DNA of 64,000 bases from Micromonospora chersina. Its GTDB lineage: Bacteria; Actinomycetota; Actinomycetes; Mycobacteriales; Micromonosporaceae. Where the stretch lies: contig NZ_FMIB01000002.1 in NCBI RefSeq assembly GCF_900091475.1, forward strand, positions 4,402,001 to 4,466,000, read 5' to 3'. This document shows positions 38,832 through 47,911 of the stretch, piece by piece (within the stretch, counting starts at the first letter, position 1; each line of letters starts with the position of its first letter). The notes under the pieces are model-generated. The model ran no database searches. It saw only the letters and a program-made list of their open reading frames with translations, and had not been told where the DNA came from. The translations under genes were made by a program, and so were the position numbers.

Positions 38832-40508
38832 TCAGCGGCGGGGCGGGCGGTACAGGGTGATTGCCCGGGCTGCCAGGCGCTCGGTGGAGGCTCTGTCGCC
38901 GGTCGCCGCGGCCAGCGCCGCCGCCCCGGGAAGCAGCCGTGCCGCCAGCCGCAGGCCCAGCCAGCCGACGGCCTGCGCCGCCAGCGGGGTGGCCAGCCGC
39001 CAGGCCGCCTCCGCCGCCCGCGACCAGGACCCCTCCGCCGGAGCCCCGGCCGAACGAGCCGCGTCCAGCGCGGCGCGGGCCGTGCCGCCGTCCGGGTGCA
39101 CCTGGGTCAGCACCAGCAACTCGGCCACCCGGTCCGGGTGCGCCGGATCCCGGCCGTAGACGGTGGCCAGGTGCAACACCAGGTTGGCCTGGGTCCAGAG
39201 CACCGCCGAGAGCTCCGCCACCGGCGCGAACAACCCGGCACCCGCGGCGAGCGCGCCGCCCGTACCGGCCAGCCGGACGAACCGGCGGGTCACCAACCGG
39301 GCCAGCCCGTCGGCGTCCGCGTCCGGGTAGGCGTCGCGGGTCCGCTGCACCCAGTCGGCGGCGCGCGGCCCGAGGGCGTCCACCGCGGCGAGGGCCAGCA
39401 GCTCCGGCGCGAAACCCGGATGATCGAGTACGCGCACGCCCACCGCCCGCCAGCCCGGCCCGGCGTCGTGGGCCTCCGGCTCCGGGGTGACCTGGGCGGG
39501 CTCGACCGGAATGACCTGGCCGACGGCCGTCCGTGTCGCGGTCGGCTCGGCCTTTGCCTGCGCCTGCGGGTCCCGCTGGCCGGCCTGGTCGGTAACCGGT
39601 TCGGTCGGGGGCTGCGCGGGGGTGGGCTCGGCTGGGGCGCGCTCGGTCGGGGCTTCTGTGGCGGTGGGTGCCGCCGGGCGCTGGGCGGCGGACGGCCGGC
39701 GAGCGGGTGTCCGCTTCGTCGGTGTGGCCTTCTTCGCCGGGGCTTTGGGGCTCTTGCGTGCCCGACCGGCCAGCGTCGCCTCGACGGCTTCCGCCGGCGC
39801 GCCGGCAGACTCCGGAGACGGGGGCTGGGGTGCGGGGGTCCTGGGCGAGGGTTGGGGTGCGGGCGTCCTGGGCGCCCCATCCTCCGCGGGCGCTGCGATC
39901 CCGGGGGCTGTGATGTGGGACGCAGCGATCTCGGGCGCCGTGGTCTCGGGGTGCTTGATCCCGGCTGCCGGCAGAGCCTCGGGCGTTGCGATCTCAGGCG
40001 TTGCCATCCCGGGCGTTGCGATCTTCCGCGCCGCCGGTGCTTCGGGCGCGGTCGTGGACTTCCGTGCTGCCGACGTGGCCTTCTTCGTCGCTGCGGCCTT
40101 CTTCGCGGCCGGCGCCCGGCGCGGTCGCTTCGGGGCCTCCTCAGGCACCGGCTCGTCGACCAGCGGCTCGCCGATCACCGGCTCGTCGGCGGCGAGGGTG
40201 GCCGGCGGGGGCGGACCGGCCGGCGTACCCGGATCGGTGCCGGCCGTGACCCCGGCGGACGGGCGCGGGCGTGGGGTCGCCGGCACCTCGGCGACGGACG
40301 GTGTGGCCTGCGCGGGGTCGGGTGGCTGGAAGAGGACGGTCGGCGCGACCTTGGCCCGCCGGGGTCGCGGCGGTGTGTCGCCCGCCACGTCGGCGCGAGC
40401 GGGCTCGGGCGCTGGTGGCGGGGTGAAGGTCGGCTTGGTGGAGCGGCTCCGCCGGGTCTGGGCGGCGGGCTCGCGACGGGGCGGATCGCTCGGCGGCTGC
40501 TCCTGCAT
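38832..40508 (-). CDS. Low-complexity Ala/Pro/Lys-rich protein with C-terminal EcsC-like helical domain
   Basis: 558 residues. The first 340 are disordered: Pro-rich, with a histone-H1-like stretch (RRAPAAKKAAATKKATSAAR), a short repetitive stretch of IATPE/ITAPGIAAP units (about 155-205) and APQPSPRTP duplications. The last 200 residues are Ala/Leu-rich and helical (PGFAPELLALAAVDALGPRAADWVQRTR, AGAGLFAPVAELSAVLWTQANLVLHLATVYG), reminiscent of EcsC-family domains found in other actinomycete proteins. The first codon overlaps no neighbour; ATG is 26 bp into the region upstream. The histone-like part might bind nucleic acid. Function unknown. Confidence 0.65.
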   Translation of the reverse strand: MQEQPPSDPPRREPAAQTRRSRSTKPTFTPPPAPEPARADVAGDTPPRPRRAKVAPTVLFQPPDPAQATPSVAEVPATPRPRPSAGVTAGTDPGTPAGPPPPATLAADEPVIGEPLVDEPVPEEAPKRPRRAPAAKKAAATKKATSAARKSTTAPEAPAARKIATPGMATPEIATPEALPAAGIKHPETTAPEIAASHITAPGIAAPAEDGAPRTPAPQPSPRTPAPQPPSPESAGAPAEAVEATLAGRARKSPKAPAKKATPTKRTPARRPSAAQRPAAPTATEAPTERAPAEPTPAQPPTEPVTDQAGQRDPQAQAKAEPTATRTAVGQVIPVEPAQVTPEPEAHDAGPGWRAVGVRVLDHPGFAPELLALAAVDALGPRAADWVQRTRDAYPDADADGLARLVTRRFVRLAGTGGALAAGAGLFAPVAELSAVLWTQANLVLHLATVYGRDPAHPDRVAELLVLTQVHPDGGTARAALDAARSAGAPAEGSWSRAAEAAWRLATPLAAQAVGWLGLRLAARLLPGAAALAAATGDRASTERLAARAITLYRPPRR

Positions 40509-40641
40509 ATCGATGGAGCGTAGACCCGAGCGTGACGTGGCACACGACGAAAACGCAGGGGGCCGAGCCTTCCCGGTAGTCGCTTTGCTCCGGGTGGGTA
40601 CGGACCTGTATCCTCGGGCGCGGTGGTCTCCGGGCCACCAG

Positions 40642-40732
40642 GGAGACTTCGCCTAGTCTGGTCTATGGCGCCGCACTGCTAATGCGGTTGGGGTCTTAAA
40701 GCCCCTCCCGGGTTCGAATCCCGGAGTCTCCG
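40642..40732 (+). tRNA. tRNA-Ser (GCT anticodon)
   Basis: 91 nt. Acceptor stem GGAGACT/AGTCTCC, discriminator G, anticodon stem-loop CCGCA-CTGCTAA-TGCGG (anticodon GCT), long variable arm and T-loop GGTTCGAATCCC. It is 35 bp upstream of tRNA-Arg, probably cotranscribed. Confidence 0.95.
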
Positions 40733-40767
40733 CGCGAAAGCCGGTGTGTAGACTGGCCGAGCAGCAA

Positions 40768-40840
40768 GCGCCCGTAGCTCAATGGATAGAGCATCTGACT
40801 ACGGATCAGAAGGTTAGGGGTTCGAGTCCCTTCGGGCGCG
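40768..40840 (+). tRNA. tRNA-Arg (ACG anticodon), integration target
   Basis: 73 nt. Acceptor GCGCCCG/CGGGCGC, discriminator G, anticodon stem-loop TCTGA-CTACGGA-TCAGA (anticodon ACG), T-loop GGTTCGAGTCCC. Its 3' part from the anticodon arm onward is duplicated perfectly at 47855-47902, so this is the reconstituted target gene of the island. Confidence 0.95.
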
Positions 40841-40844
40841 CAGG
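40797..40844 (+). repeat. attL: 48-bp direct repeat within tRNA-Arg
   Basis: Begins GACTACGGATCAGAAGG in the anticodon arm and ends CGGGCGCGCAGG four bases past the tRNA. Identical over 48 bp to 47855-47902; sequence diverges immediately on both sides apart from chance matches. Confidence 0.88.
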
Positions 40845-40854
40845 TTGAGCAGGA

Positions 40855-40894
40855 AGAATGCCCATCCGTCCATCGACGGATGGGCATTCTTTAT
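40855..40894 (+). terminator. tRNA operon terminator supplied by the island
   Basis: Perfect 16-bp arms AGAATGCCCATCCGTC and GACGGATGGGCATTCT around CATC, followed by TTAT: a canonical rho-independent terminator just inside the left end of the island. Confidence 0.9.
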
Positions 40895-41093
40895 GGCCCC
40901 CGGGGGGCATGCGAGTCAGATGCTTGGGGGGTCGCTGCTCCAACTTGCCGTACTCACCCTCGCCACCGGACGATGAGCCTCGCTGCGGCTCCGTATGCGG
41001 GGTCTTCGCCCCAACGCCCGATCCCGCAGGGGCGGGGTGGCGGGACTAACCTAGGTCGACTTGGCAGTACGACGGGGTGAGGACCGAAGCTAC

Positions 41094-42632
41094 GTGATCA
41101 CCGGTGAATTGAAGAGCAAGATCGACCGCGTCTGGGATGCCTTCTGGTCCGGTGGCATCTCGAACCCGTTGGAGGTGATCGAGCAGATCACCTACCTGCT
41201 TTTCATCAAGCGGCTCGATGACCTGCACACGCTGGAGGAGAACAAGGCGAACCGGCTGGGCAAGCCGATGGAGCGCCGGATCTTCCCGGAGGGCTGCGAC
41301 GACCAGGGACGCAAGTACGACGACCTCCGCTGGTCGCACTTCAAGAGCGCTGCGCCAGCCGAGATGTTCGAGATCGTCGGACAGCGGGTCTTCCCGTTCC
41401 TCCGGACGCTCGGCGGCGACGGGTCGACGTACTCGCACCACATGAAGGACGCCCGGTTCACCATCCCCAACCCGGCGCTGCTCGCCCGCGTGGTCGACAT
41501 GCTCGGCCAGATCCCGATGGAGGACCGGGACACCAAGGGCGACCTCTACGAGTACATGCTCGGCAAGATTGCCACGGCCGGGCACAACGGACAGTTCCGC
41601 ACGTCACGGCACGTCATCCAGCTGATGGTCGAGATGACGGCGCCGACACCGACCGACGAGATCTGCGACCCAGCCTGCGGCACCGCGGGCTTCCTCGTCG
41701 AGGCTGGCGAGTACGTCCGCCGAACACATCCGAATGCGCTGTTCGACGCCGTGCAGCGCAAGCACTTCCACGAGAGCATGTTCCACGGCTTCGACTTCGA
41801 CAGCACCATGCTGCGGATCGGCAGCATGAACATGCTCCTGCACGGCGTGGAGAACCCCGACATCCGCTACCGCGACTCGCTGGCCGAGAACGTCAGCTAC
41901 GAGTCGGAGAAGTACTCGCTGATCCTGGCCAACCCGCCGTTCGCCGGTAGCCTCGACTACGAGAGCACGTCCAAGGATCTCCAGCGGATTGTCAAGACCA
42001 AGAAGACGGAGCTGCTCTTCCTGGCGCTCTTCCTCCGGCTGCTCAAGCCCGGCGGCCGGGCGGCGGTCATCGTGCCGGATGGCGTGCTCTTCGGATCGAG
42101 CAAGGCGCACAAGGAGTTGCGTCGGATGCTGGTCGAGGACCAGAAGCTCGATGGTGTGGTGAAGCTGCCGGCTGGAACCTTCAGGCCCTACTCGGGCGTC
42201 TCCACGGCGATCCTACTTTTTACCAAGACCAACAGCGGTGGGACTGACAACGTCTGGTTCTACGAGGTGACCGCCGACGGCTGGAGCCTCGACGACAAGC
42301 GGACCCCGCTGCTGCCGGCGGGGAAGCTCGGGCCTACGCCGGACGTGGCGTTGACCGAGGACGAGCACACCAGGAACAACCTTCCGGACGCGCTGGGGCG
42401 GTGGTTCCGGCGTGACGGCGACGAGTTGCAGCGGGCGCGGACCGAGCAGAGCTTCTGCGTACCCAAGGCCGACATCGTCGAGCAGGGCTACGACCTCAGC
42501 CTCAACCGCTACAAGGAGGTCGTTCACGAGGAGATCGAGCACCGCTCGCCGCTCGACATCCTGGCCGACCTGGAGCGGTTGGAATCCGAGATCCGGCAGG
42601 GCATGGCCGACCTGAAGGCGATGCTCGGATGA
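41094..42632 (+). CDS. hsdM: Type I restriction-modification DNA methyltransferase subunit
   Basis: 512 residues. N-terminal helical domain starting MITGELKSKIDRVWDAFWSGGISNPLEVIEQITYLLFIKRLDD, the usual HsdM beginning, then the N6-adenine methyltransferase domain with motif I DPACGTAGFLVEA and catalytic motif IV LANPPF. It methylates adenine in the site chosen by HsdS. GTG is chosen on family grounds; an upstream in-frame TTG (41061), 8 nt after TAACCT, would add 11 residues as a leaderless start. Its stop overlaps the hsdS start (ATGA). Confidence 0.94.
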   Translation: MITGELKSKIDRVWDAFWSGGISNPLEVIEQITYLLFIKRLDDLHTLEENKANRLGKPMERRIFPEGCDDQGRKYDDLRWSHFKSAAPAEMFEIVGQRVFPFLRTLGGDGSTYSHHMKDARFTIPNPALLARVVDMLGQIPMEDRDTKGDLYEYMLGKIATAGHNGQFRTSRHVIQLMVEMTAPTPTDEICDPACGTAGFLVEAGEYVRRTHPNALFDAVQRKHFHESMFHGFDFDSTMLRIGSMNMLLHGVENPDIRYRDSLAENVSYESEKYSLILANPPFAGSLDYESTSKDLQRIVKTKKTELLFLALFLRLLKPGGRAAVIVPDGVLFGSSKAHKELRRMLVEDQKLDGVVKLPAGTFRPYSGVSTAILLFTKTNSGGTDNVWFYEVTADGWSLDDKRTPLLPAGKLGPTPDVALTEDEHTRNNLPDALGRWFRRDGDELQRARTEQSFCVPKADIVEQGYDLSLNRYKEVVHEEIEHRSPLDILADLERLESEIRQGMADLKAMLG

Positions 42633-43675
42633 CGAATTGGCCAGCAGTACCGCTTTTGGCTGCAGTTTCAGACAAGACATCGGGCAATCCGAAGACGCCT
42701 CAATCGGAATATCTGAGGACCGGCCGGTACCCTGTGGTCGACCAAGGCAAGAATCTGATTGCCGGCTTCACCAACGATCCGGGGTTGCTGCACGGCGAGA
42801 GCGGGCCCGTTATCGTCTTTGGGGACCACACCCGCTGCTTCAAATACGTCGACTTTCCGTTCTGCATGGGTGCCGATGGCGTGAAGGTGCTCAAGCCGCA
42901 GGCTGGCTGGGATCCCAAATTCCTATACTATTACTTGGCCTCCTTGCCTATCCCGAGTGCTGGCTACTCGCGGCACTTCAAGTTCTTGAAGGAGCAGGTG
43001 GTTGCCCAGCCTCCGCTCGAGGAGCAGCGGAGGATTGCGGAGGTGCTGGATCGGGCGGACGAGCTGCGCGCCAAGCGCCACCAGGCCCTCGCCAACCTCG
43101 ACGACCTCCCCCAGTCCATCTTCCTCGAAATGTTCGACGAGCCTGCAACGAACAGGCGAGGGATGGAGTTGCGCACCCTCGGCGAGCTAGCCAAGCTGAA
43201 AAGTGGATCCTTCCTGCCTGCGAGCCGAATGGTCAAAAATGGACAACACGCGGTGCTGGGCGGGAACGGGATCAGTGGCTATCACGACGAGTACATGTTC
43301 GAGGAAGCGAAGCTGGTTGTCGGACGCGTGGGCGCGTACTGCGGCTGCATCCATATGTCGCCGCCCCAATCATGGGTGACAGACAATGCGCTCTACGTCA
43401 GCGAGTTGGACCCGTCCGTCACGATTACGTATCTCGCCCATGCACTTAAGCGTGCGAGTTTGAATCAGTATGCAAGCCAGAGCGGCCAGCCGCTCATCTC
43501 GGGATCGCGGGTCTACCCGACGCCTGTGCTTGTGCCGCCTATCCCACTGCAGCGGCAATTCGCTGACCGCGTCAATGCAGTCGAGATGCTGAAGGCGAAG
43601 AATCAGACAAGCTTGGCGGAGTTGGACTCCCTGTTTGCGTCGTTGCAGGATCGGGCCTTCCGGGGGTTGCTCTGA
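42629..43675 (+). CDS. hsdS: Type I restriction-modification specificity subunit
   Basis: 348 residues with two target-recognition domains separated by helical spacers. The first ends in PPLEEQRRIAEVLDRADELRAKRHQALANLDDLPQSIFLEMF, the second in PPIPLQRQFADRVNAVEMLKAKNQTSLAELDSLFASLQDRAF; these conserved regions pack as the coiled coil that sets spacing between half-sites. It is shorter than many HsdS proteins but has both halves. Base composition of the recognition domains is clearly lower in GC than the neighbours, as expected from frequent exchange. Recognition sequence cannot be predicted. Confidence 0.93.
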   Translation: MTNWPAVPLLAAVSDKTSGNPKTPQSEYLRTGRYPVVDQGKNLIAGFTNDPGLLHGESGPVIVFGDHTRCFKYVDFPFCMGADGVKVLKPQAGWDPKFLYYYLASLPIPSAGYSRHFKFLKEQVVAQPPLEEQRRIAEVLDRADELRAKRHQALANLDDLPQSIFLEMFDEPATNRRGMELRTLGELAKLKSGSFLPASRMVKNGQHAVLGGNGISGYHDEYMFEEAKLVVGRVGAYCGCIHMSPPQSWVTDNALYVSELDPSVTITYLAHALKRASLNQYASQSGQPLISGSRVYPTPVLVPPIPLQRQFADRVNAVEMLKAKNQTSLAELDSLFASLQDRAFRGLL

Positions 43676-43720
43676 CGTGAGAAGATCAAGGGCTGTCGAC
43701 TGTGGGGAGTTGGCGCTCGG

Positions 43721-46700
43721 ATGAGCAACTTCGCGTTCCTGCGGGCTGAGTGGCCCGTGCTGTTTGGCGAGGCCCTGCGGGCGGAGCGGCTGGCCGTCGC
43801 TGATCCGCGGGCCTCGTGCTTCTACGCCCGGCGGTCGCTCGAACTCGCGCTTACCTGGCTCTTCGAGGCTGACAGCACGCTGAACAAGCCGTACAAGGAC
43901 GACCTGTCGGCGATGATCCACGAGCCGTCGCTGCGCAACCTGGTGGGCAACAGCCTGCAGGCGAAGATGAACATCATCCGCAAGCAGGGCAACACGGCCG
44001 TCCACAAGAGCACGCCGGTGACGCCGAAGGAGGCGGTGCCGGTCGTCCGCGAGCTGTTCCACGTCATGTACTGGATCGCCCGGCACTACACCCGCGACCA
44101 GGCCAAGGTGCCGGCCAGCGCGCTCGCCTTCAACCCGGACCTCATCCCCCGGCCGGTTCCCTCGCAGGTCCGGCAGCAGACCCAGGCTGAGCTCAAGGCG
44201 CTGGCTGACAAGCTCGCCGCCCAGGATGCGGCGCTGGCGGCCGAGCGGGAGAAGTCCGCGACCCTCGACGCTGAGTTGGCGAAGCTGCGGGCCGAGATCG
44301 CCGCCGCGAAGGCCGCCAACGAGGCCCGCCCCGACGACCACGACTACGACGAGGCGCAGACCCGCGACCTCTTCATCGACCTCATGCTGCGGGAGGCCGG
44401 CTGGCGCCTCGACCGCCCGGAGGACCGCGAGTTCGAGGTCACCGGCATGCCCAATGGCACGGGCACCGGGTACGTCGACTACGTCCTGTGGGGTGACGAC
44501 GGCAAGCCGCTCGCGGTGGTCGAGGCCAAGCGCACCCGCCGGGACGCCACCGTCGGTCAGCAGCAGGCCAAGCTGTACGCCGACTGCCTGGAGCAGCGGT
44601 ACGGCCAGCGGCCGGTCATCTTCTACACCAACGGCTACGAGACCTGGCTCTGGGACGACACCGCCTACCCTCCCCGCCCGGTGCAGGGCTTCTACACCAA
44701 GGATGAGCTCCACCTGCTGATCCAGCGCCGCGACACCCGCAAGCCGCTCGCGGACGTGCCCATCAACCTGGAGATCGTCGAGCGGTACTACCAGCACCGG
44801 GCGATCCGGGCCATCGGCGAGGCGTTCGAGACGCAGCGGCAGCGCCAGGCGCTTGTCGTGATGGCCACCGGCGCCGGCAAGACCCGCACCGTGATTGCCC
44901 TGGTCGATCTGCTGATGCGCGCGAACTGGGTCAAGCGGGTGCTCTTCCTCGCCGACCGCAACGCGCTGGTTAACCAGGCGGTCAACGCGTTCAAGGCGCA
45001 CCTGCCGGACGCGGCGACGGTCAACCTGGTCACCGAGAAGAACACCGAGGGTCGGGTGTACGTCTCGACGTACCCGACCATGATGGGCCTGATCAACGAG
45101 ACCGCGAGCGGTGAGCGTCGCTTCGGCCCCGGCTACTTCGACCTGGTCATCATCGACGAGGCGCACCGGTCGGTCTACCAGAAGTACCGGGCGATCTTCT
45201 CCTGGTTCGACAGCCTCCTCGTCGGGCTCACCGCGACCCCGCGCAACGAGATCGACCGCAACACCTACAGCCTGTTCAACCTGGAAGACGGCGTTCCCAC
45301 CGACCACTACGACCTCGACGACGCGGTCAACGAGGGCTTCCTTGTGCCGCCGCGGGCGGTCTCCGTACCGTTGAAGTTCCAGCGCGACGGCATCCGGTAC
45401 GACGACCTCACCGAGGAGGAGAAGGACGACTGGGACGCCATCGACTGGGGTGAGGACGGACCGCCGGACAGCGTCGACCCGGACGCGGTCAACAAGTGGC
45501 TGTTTAACGCCGACACCGTGGACAAGGTGCTGGAGACGTTGATGACCCACGGCCATCACGTCGCGGGCGGCGACCGGATCGGCAAGACCATCATCTTTGC
45601 CAAGAACAACGCCCACGCGGACTTCATCCAGAAGCGGTTCGACCTCGCGTACCCGATGCACCGAGGCCACCTGGCCCGGGTCATCACCCACAAGACCGAG
45701 TACGCCCAGAGCCTCATCGACGCCTTCTCGGAGAAGGAGAAGGACCCGCACATCGCGGTCTCGGTGGACATGCTCGACACCGGCATCGACGTGCCCGAGG
45801 TCGTCAACCTGGTCTTCTTCAAGATCGTGCGGTCGAAGTCGAAGTTCTGGCAGATGATCGGCCGCGGCACCCGTCTCTGCAAGGACCTCTACGGTCCCGA
45901 CCAGCACAAGCAGGACTTCTTCATCTTCGACTTCTGCCAGAACTTCGAGTTCTTCAACCACAACCCGAAGGCGGCCGAGGGCACGCTGGGCGAGTCGCTG
46001 ACCGAGCGGCTGTTCAAGGCCCAGCTCGAACTGATCTACCGCCTCGACCAGCGAATCCCCTGCGACGCCGGCGCCGAGACGGAGGCCGACGGGACGCAGA
46101 GCGAGGCGGCGCTGCGCTGGGACCTCGCCCGCAACCTGCACCGCCGGGTGGAGAACATCCACCTCGACAACTTCGTCGTACGCCCCAAGCGGCGCCTGGT
46201 GCAGTACTACGTCGACTTCGAGCACTGGCACCGGCTCACCCCCGAGGCGGTGGACGAGATCGGCAGCAACCTCGCCGGCCTGCCCACCGCCGTGAAGGAC
46301 GAGGACGAGGCCGCCAAGCGGTTCGACCTGCTGGTGCTGCGCCTCCAGCTCGGCCAGCTCGACGTGGAACCCGCCTACGACCGGCTGCGCCGGCAGGTGC
46401 AGGACATCGCCTCGACGCTGCTGGAGCAGACCAGCATCCCGGCGGTCCGCGAGCAGCAGCAACTCCTCGACGAGGTGGCCGGCGACGAGTGGTGGCAGGA
46501 CATCACCCTGCCGATGCTGGAGCTGATGCGCCGCCGTCTCCGTGGGCTGGTCAAGCTGATCGAGAGGTCCAAGCGGGCCATCGTCTACACCGACTTCACC
46601 GACGAGCTGGGCGAGATCTCCGTCGTCACGTTGAATGACATCAAGATCGGCACGGAGTTCGAGCGGTTCCGCGCGAAGGCCCGGGTGTACCTGCGCGCTC

Positions 46701-47137
46701 ACGAGGATCACCTGGCGTTGCAGAAGCTGCGCCGCAACAAGCAGCTTTCCCCGACCGACCTCGATGAGCTGGAGCGGATGCTGGCGGCCAGCGGCGGCGG
46801 CACGGAGGACATCGATGAGGCCCGCCGCTCGGCCCACGGGCTCGGCCTGTTCATCCGCTCGCTGGTCGGACTCGACAGGGAAGCGGCCACCGAGGCGTTC
46901 GGCGAGTTCCTGGCCGGCCGGACCCTGACCGCGAACCAGATCAACTTCGTCAACCTGATCATCACCCACCTCACGCAGAACGGCGTGATGGAGCCCGCGC
47001 GGCTCTACGAATCCCCGTTCAGCGACATCGCCCCGCACGGGCCGGACTCGATCTTCCCGTCCGCCGACGTCGACCACCTGATCACGATCCTCAACTCCGT
47101 CCGAGACACCGCCGCCCCTGCCGCCGAGGTGGCTTAG
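43721..47137 (+). CDS. hsdR: Type I restriction-modification endonuclease/translocase subunit
   Basis: 1138 residues. Order: DUF4145-like N-terminal helical domain (1-130), coiled coil (about 150-205), PD-(D/E)xK nuclease near 250-270 (GYVDYVLWGDDGKPLAVVEAK), SF2 translocase with Walker A MATGAGKT (about 381), DEAH box (IIDEAH, about 479), GLTATP and QMIGRGTR (motif VI), then a C-terminal helical domain contacting HsdM. All catalytic residues are present, so the system should cut. ATG follows TGGGGAG, 45 bp after hsdS. Confidence 0.95.
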   Translation: MSNFAFLRAEWPVLFGEALRAERLAVADPRASCFYARRSLELALTWLFEADSTLNKPYKDDLSAMIHEPSLRNLVGNSLQAKMNIIRKQGNTAVHKSTPVTPKEAVPVVRELFHVMYWIARHYTRDQAKVPASALAFNPDLIPRPVPSQVRQQTQAELKALADKLAAQDAALAAEREKSATLDAELAKLRAEIAAAKAANEARPDDHDYDEAQTRDLFIDLMLREAGWRLDRPEDREFEVTGMPNGTGTGYVDYVLWGDDGKPLAVVEAKRTRRDATVGQQQAKLYADCLEQRYGQRPVIFYTNGYETWLWDDTAYPPRPVQGFYTKDELHLLIQRRDTRKPLADVPINLEIVERYYQHRAIRAIGEAFETQRQRQALVVMATGAGKTRTVIALVDLLMRANWVKRVLFLADRNALVNQAVNAFKAHLPDAATVNLVTEKNTEGRVYVSTYPTMMGLINETASGERRFGPGYFDLVIIDEAHRSVYQKYRAIFSWFDSLLVGLTATPRNEIDRNTYSLFNLEDGVPTDHYDLDDAVNEGFLVPPRAVSVPLKFQRDGIRYDDLTEEEKDDWDAIDWGEDGPPDSVDPDAVNKWLFNADTVDKVLETLMTHGHHVAGGDRIGKTIIFAKNNAHADFIQKRFDLAYPMHRGHLARVITHKTEYAQSLIDAFSEKEKDPHIAVSVDMLDTGIDVPEVVNLVFFKIVRSKSKFWQMIGRGTRLCKDLYGPDQHKQDFFIFDFCQNFEFFNHNPKAAEGTLGESLTERLFKAQLELIYRLDQRIPCDAGAETEADGTQSEAALRWDLARNLHRRVENIHLDNFVVRPKRRLVQYYVDFEHWHRLTPEAVDEIGSNLAGLPTAVKDEDEAAKRFDLLVLRLQLGQLDVEPAYDRLRRQVQDIASTLLEQTSIPAVREQQQLLDEVAGDEWWQDITLPMLELMRRRLRGLVKLIERSKRAIVYTDFTDELGEISVVTLNDIKIGTEFERFRAKARVYLRAHEDHLALQKLRRNKQLSPTDLDELERMLAASGGGTEDIDEARRSAHGLGLFIRSLVGLDREAATEAFGEFLAGRTLTANQINFVNLIITHLTQNGVMEPARLYESPFSDIAPHGPDSIFPSADVDHLITILNSVRDTAAPAAEVA

Positions 47138-47363
47138 CCAGCCCGAGAGACGCAGCCGCTCACGTTGCCGAATTAGTCCGGGAGGATCAACGCGGCCCGC
47201 AAGCCGGCCGTGCTGGCCCTGCCCGGGCCGCTGGCGACCTTCGACCGGCATCGTCCGCGCCGCCCCGACGCCAGCCGTCGGCGGCGACCTTGTCTTGGTG
47301 GCCTGCGGCAGGCAGCTGAACAAGAATGACGCGTGAGGGGCCCCAAGACGCTCGGAGGGGATC

Positions 47364-47597
47364 ATGAAAGCGACTCGTGAAGATATCCAGCGGGCTATGA
47401 ACGCGCGGGTGACCGACTGGATCTACCAGGCCGAGGTGGAGTACGAGCCCCGCCCGGCGACAGCGGCATACACGGCGGAGCTGAGCCCCGACGACCTTGC
47501 GTGGCTGTTCGAGGAGGCCGAACGCCGCAACGTCAGCCCGTCGACGGTGATCCAGGACCTGGTGAGCCAGGCGCGCGAGCGGTCGACTCCTCGCTAG
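47364..47597 (+). CDS. Small RHH/CopG-like protein in the island
   Basis: 77 residues after a strong GGAGGGG ribosome binding site. The C-terminal half (TAELSPDDLAWLFEEAERRNVSPSTVIQDLVSQARER) looks like a ribbon-helix-helix domain of antitoxin or CopG type; the N-terminal part is polar. A cognate toxin gene is not visible on either side. It could be an orphan antitoxin or a regulator of the island. Function uncertain. Confidence 0.6.
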   Translation: MKATREDIQRAMNARVTDWIYQAEVEYEPRPATAAYTAELSPDDLAWLFEEAERRNVSPSTVIQDLVSQARERSTPR

Positions 47598-47854
47598 CGG
47601 ATCAAGAAGCGGACGATTGACCAAGACCCCAGGCGGTCGATCGGTGAATAGAGGCACGCCGCTGCCTACCAACGCTCGACCAGCGGCAGTCGCGATCGCC
47701 TGCCCAGTTGATCGAAGCATTTGCATTGACCGTGCCCCCTGGGGGGCGCCTCGTGGGTCGGAAACGCCGTCTAGTGTCACGTTCCGTTGCTACTGCTACA
47801 TACCGAATCCGGACAAACCTGCAAAACTCCATGTCAGGGCCACCTTCTCATTAC
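47598..47854. other. Non-coding right end of the island
   Basis: About 257 bases between the RHH-like gene and attR. Base composition is more mixed than the chromosome. Open frames here run through attR or lack a start and codon bias; none is supported. I see no excisionase gene or obvious recombinase arm sites. Confidence 0.4.
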
Positions 47855-47902
47855 GACTACGGATCAGAAGGTTAGGGGTTCGAGTCCCTTCGGGCGCGCA
47901 GG
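47855..47902 (+). repeat. attR: 48-bp direct repeat, truncated tRNA-Arg 3' part
   Basis: Perfect copy of 40797-40844 lacking the tRNA 5' half. It ends where the island stops and chromosomal sequence resumes. Confidence 0.88.
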
Positions 47903-47911
47903 ACAGGAAGA

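Larger units (their letters stand above)
40797..47902 (+). mobile_element. 7.1-kb tRNA-borne genomic island with type I RM cargo and no integrase
   Basis: Bounded by perfect 48-bp direct repeats that are the 3' part of tRNA-Arg(ACG) plus 4 bases. Content: a new tRNA terminator, hsdM, hsdS, hsdR, a small RHH-like gene and non-coding DNA. No tyrosine or serine recombinase, excisionase, replication or transfer gene is present. This matches cis-mobilisable elements (CIMEs) or the remnant of a larger element. The parts outside hsdM and hsdR (hsdS variable regions, right end) are visibly poorer in GC than the surrounding chromosome. Confidence 0.82.

Noticed and set aside
39840..40050. Repetitive stretch that could suggest a CRISPR array or satellite
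   Set aside because: The repeats are imperfect, have no fixed spacer length and stay in the frame of the low-complexity protein; they are coding repeats.
43370..47365. A 1331-codon open frame on the minus strand opposite hsdR
   Set aside because: The complementary strand encodes a full HsdR with nuclease and helicase motifs; the antisense frame has no recognisable domain and arises from the codon bias of hsdR.
43721..47854. Possible integrase or excisionase inside the tRNA-Arg island
   Set aside because: I looked on both strands for the tyrosine recombinase R-H-R-Y pattern, a serine recombinase start and small HTH excisionases; nothing besides hsdM/S/R and the RHH-like gene is supported.
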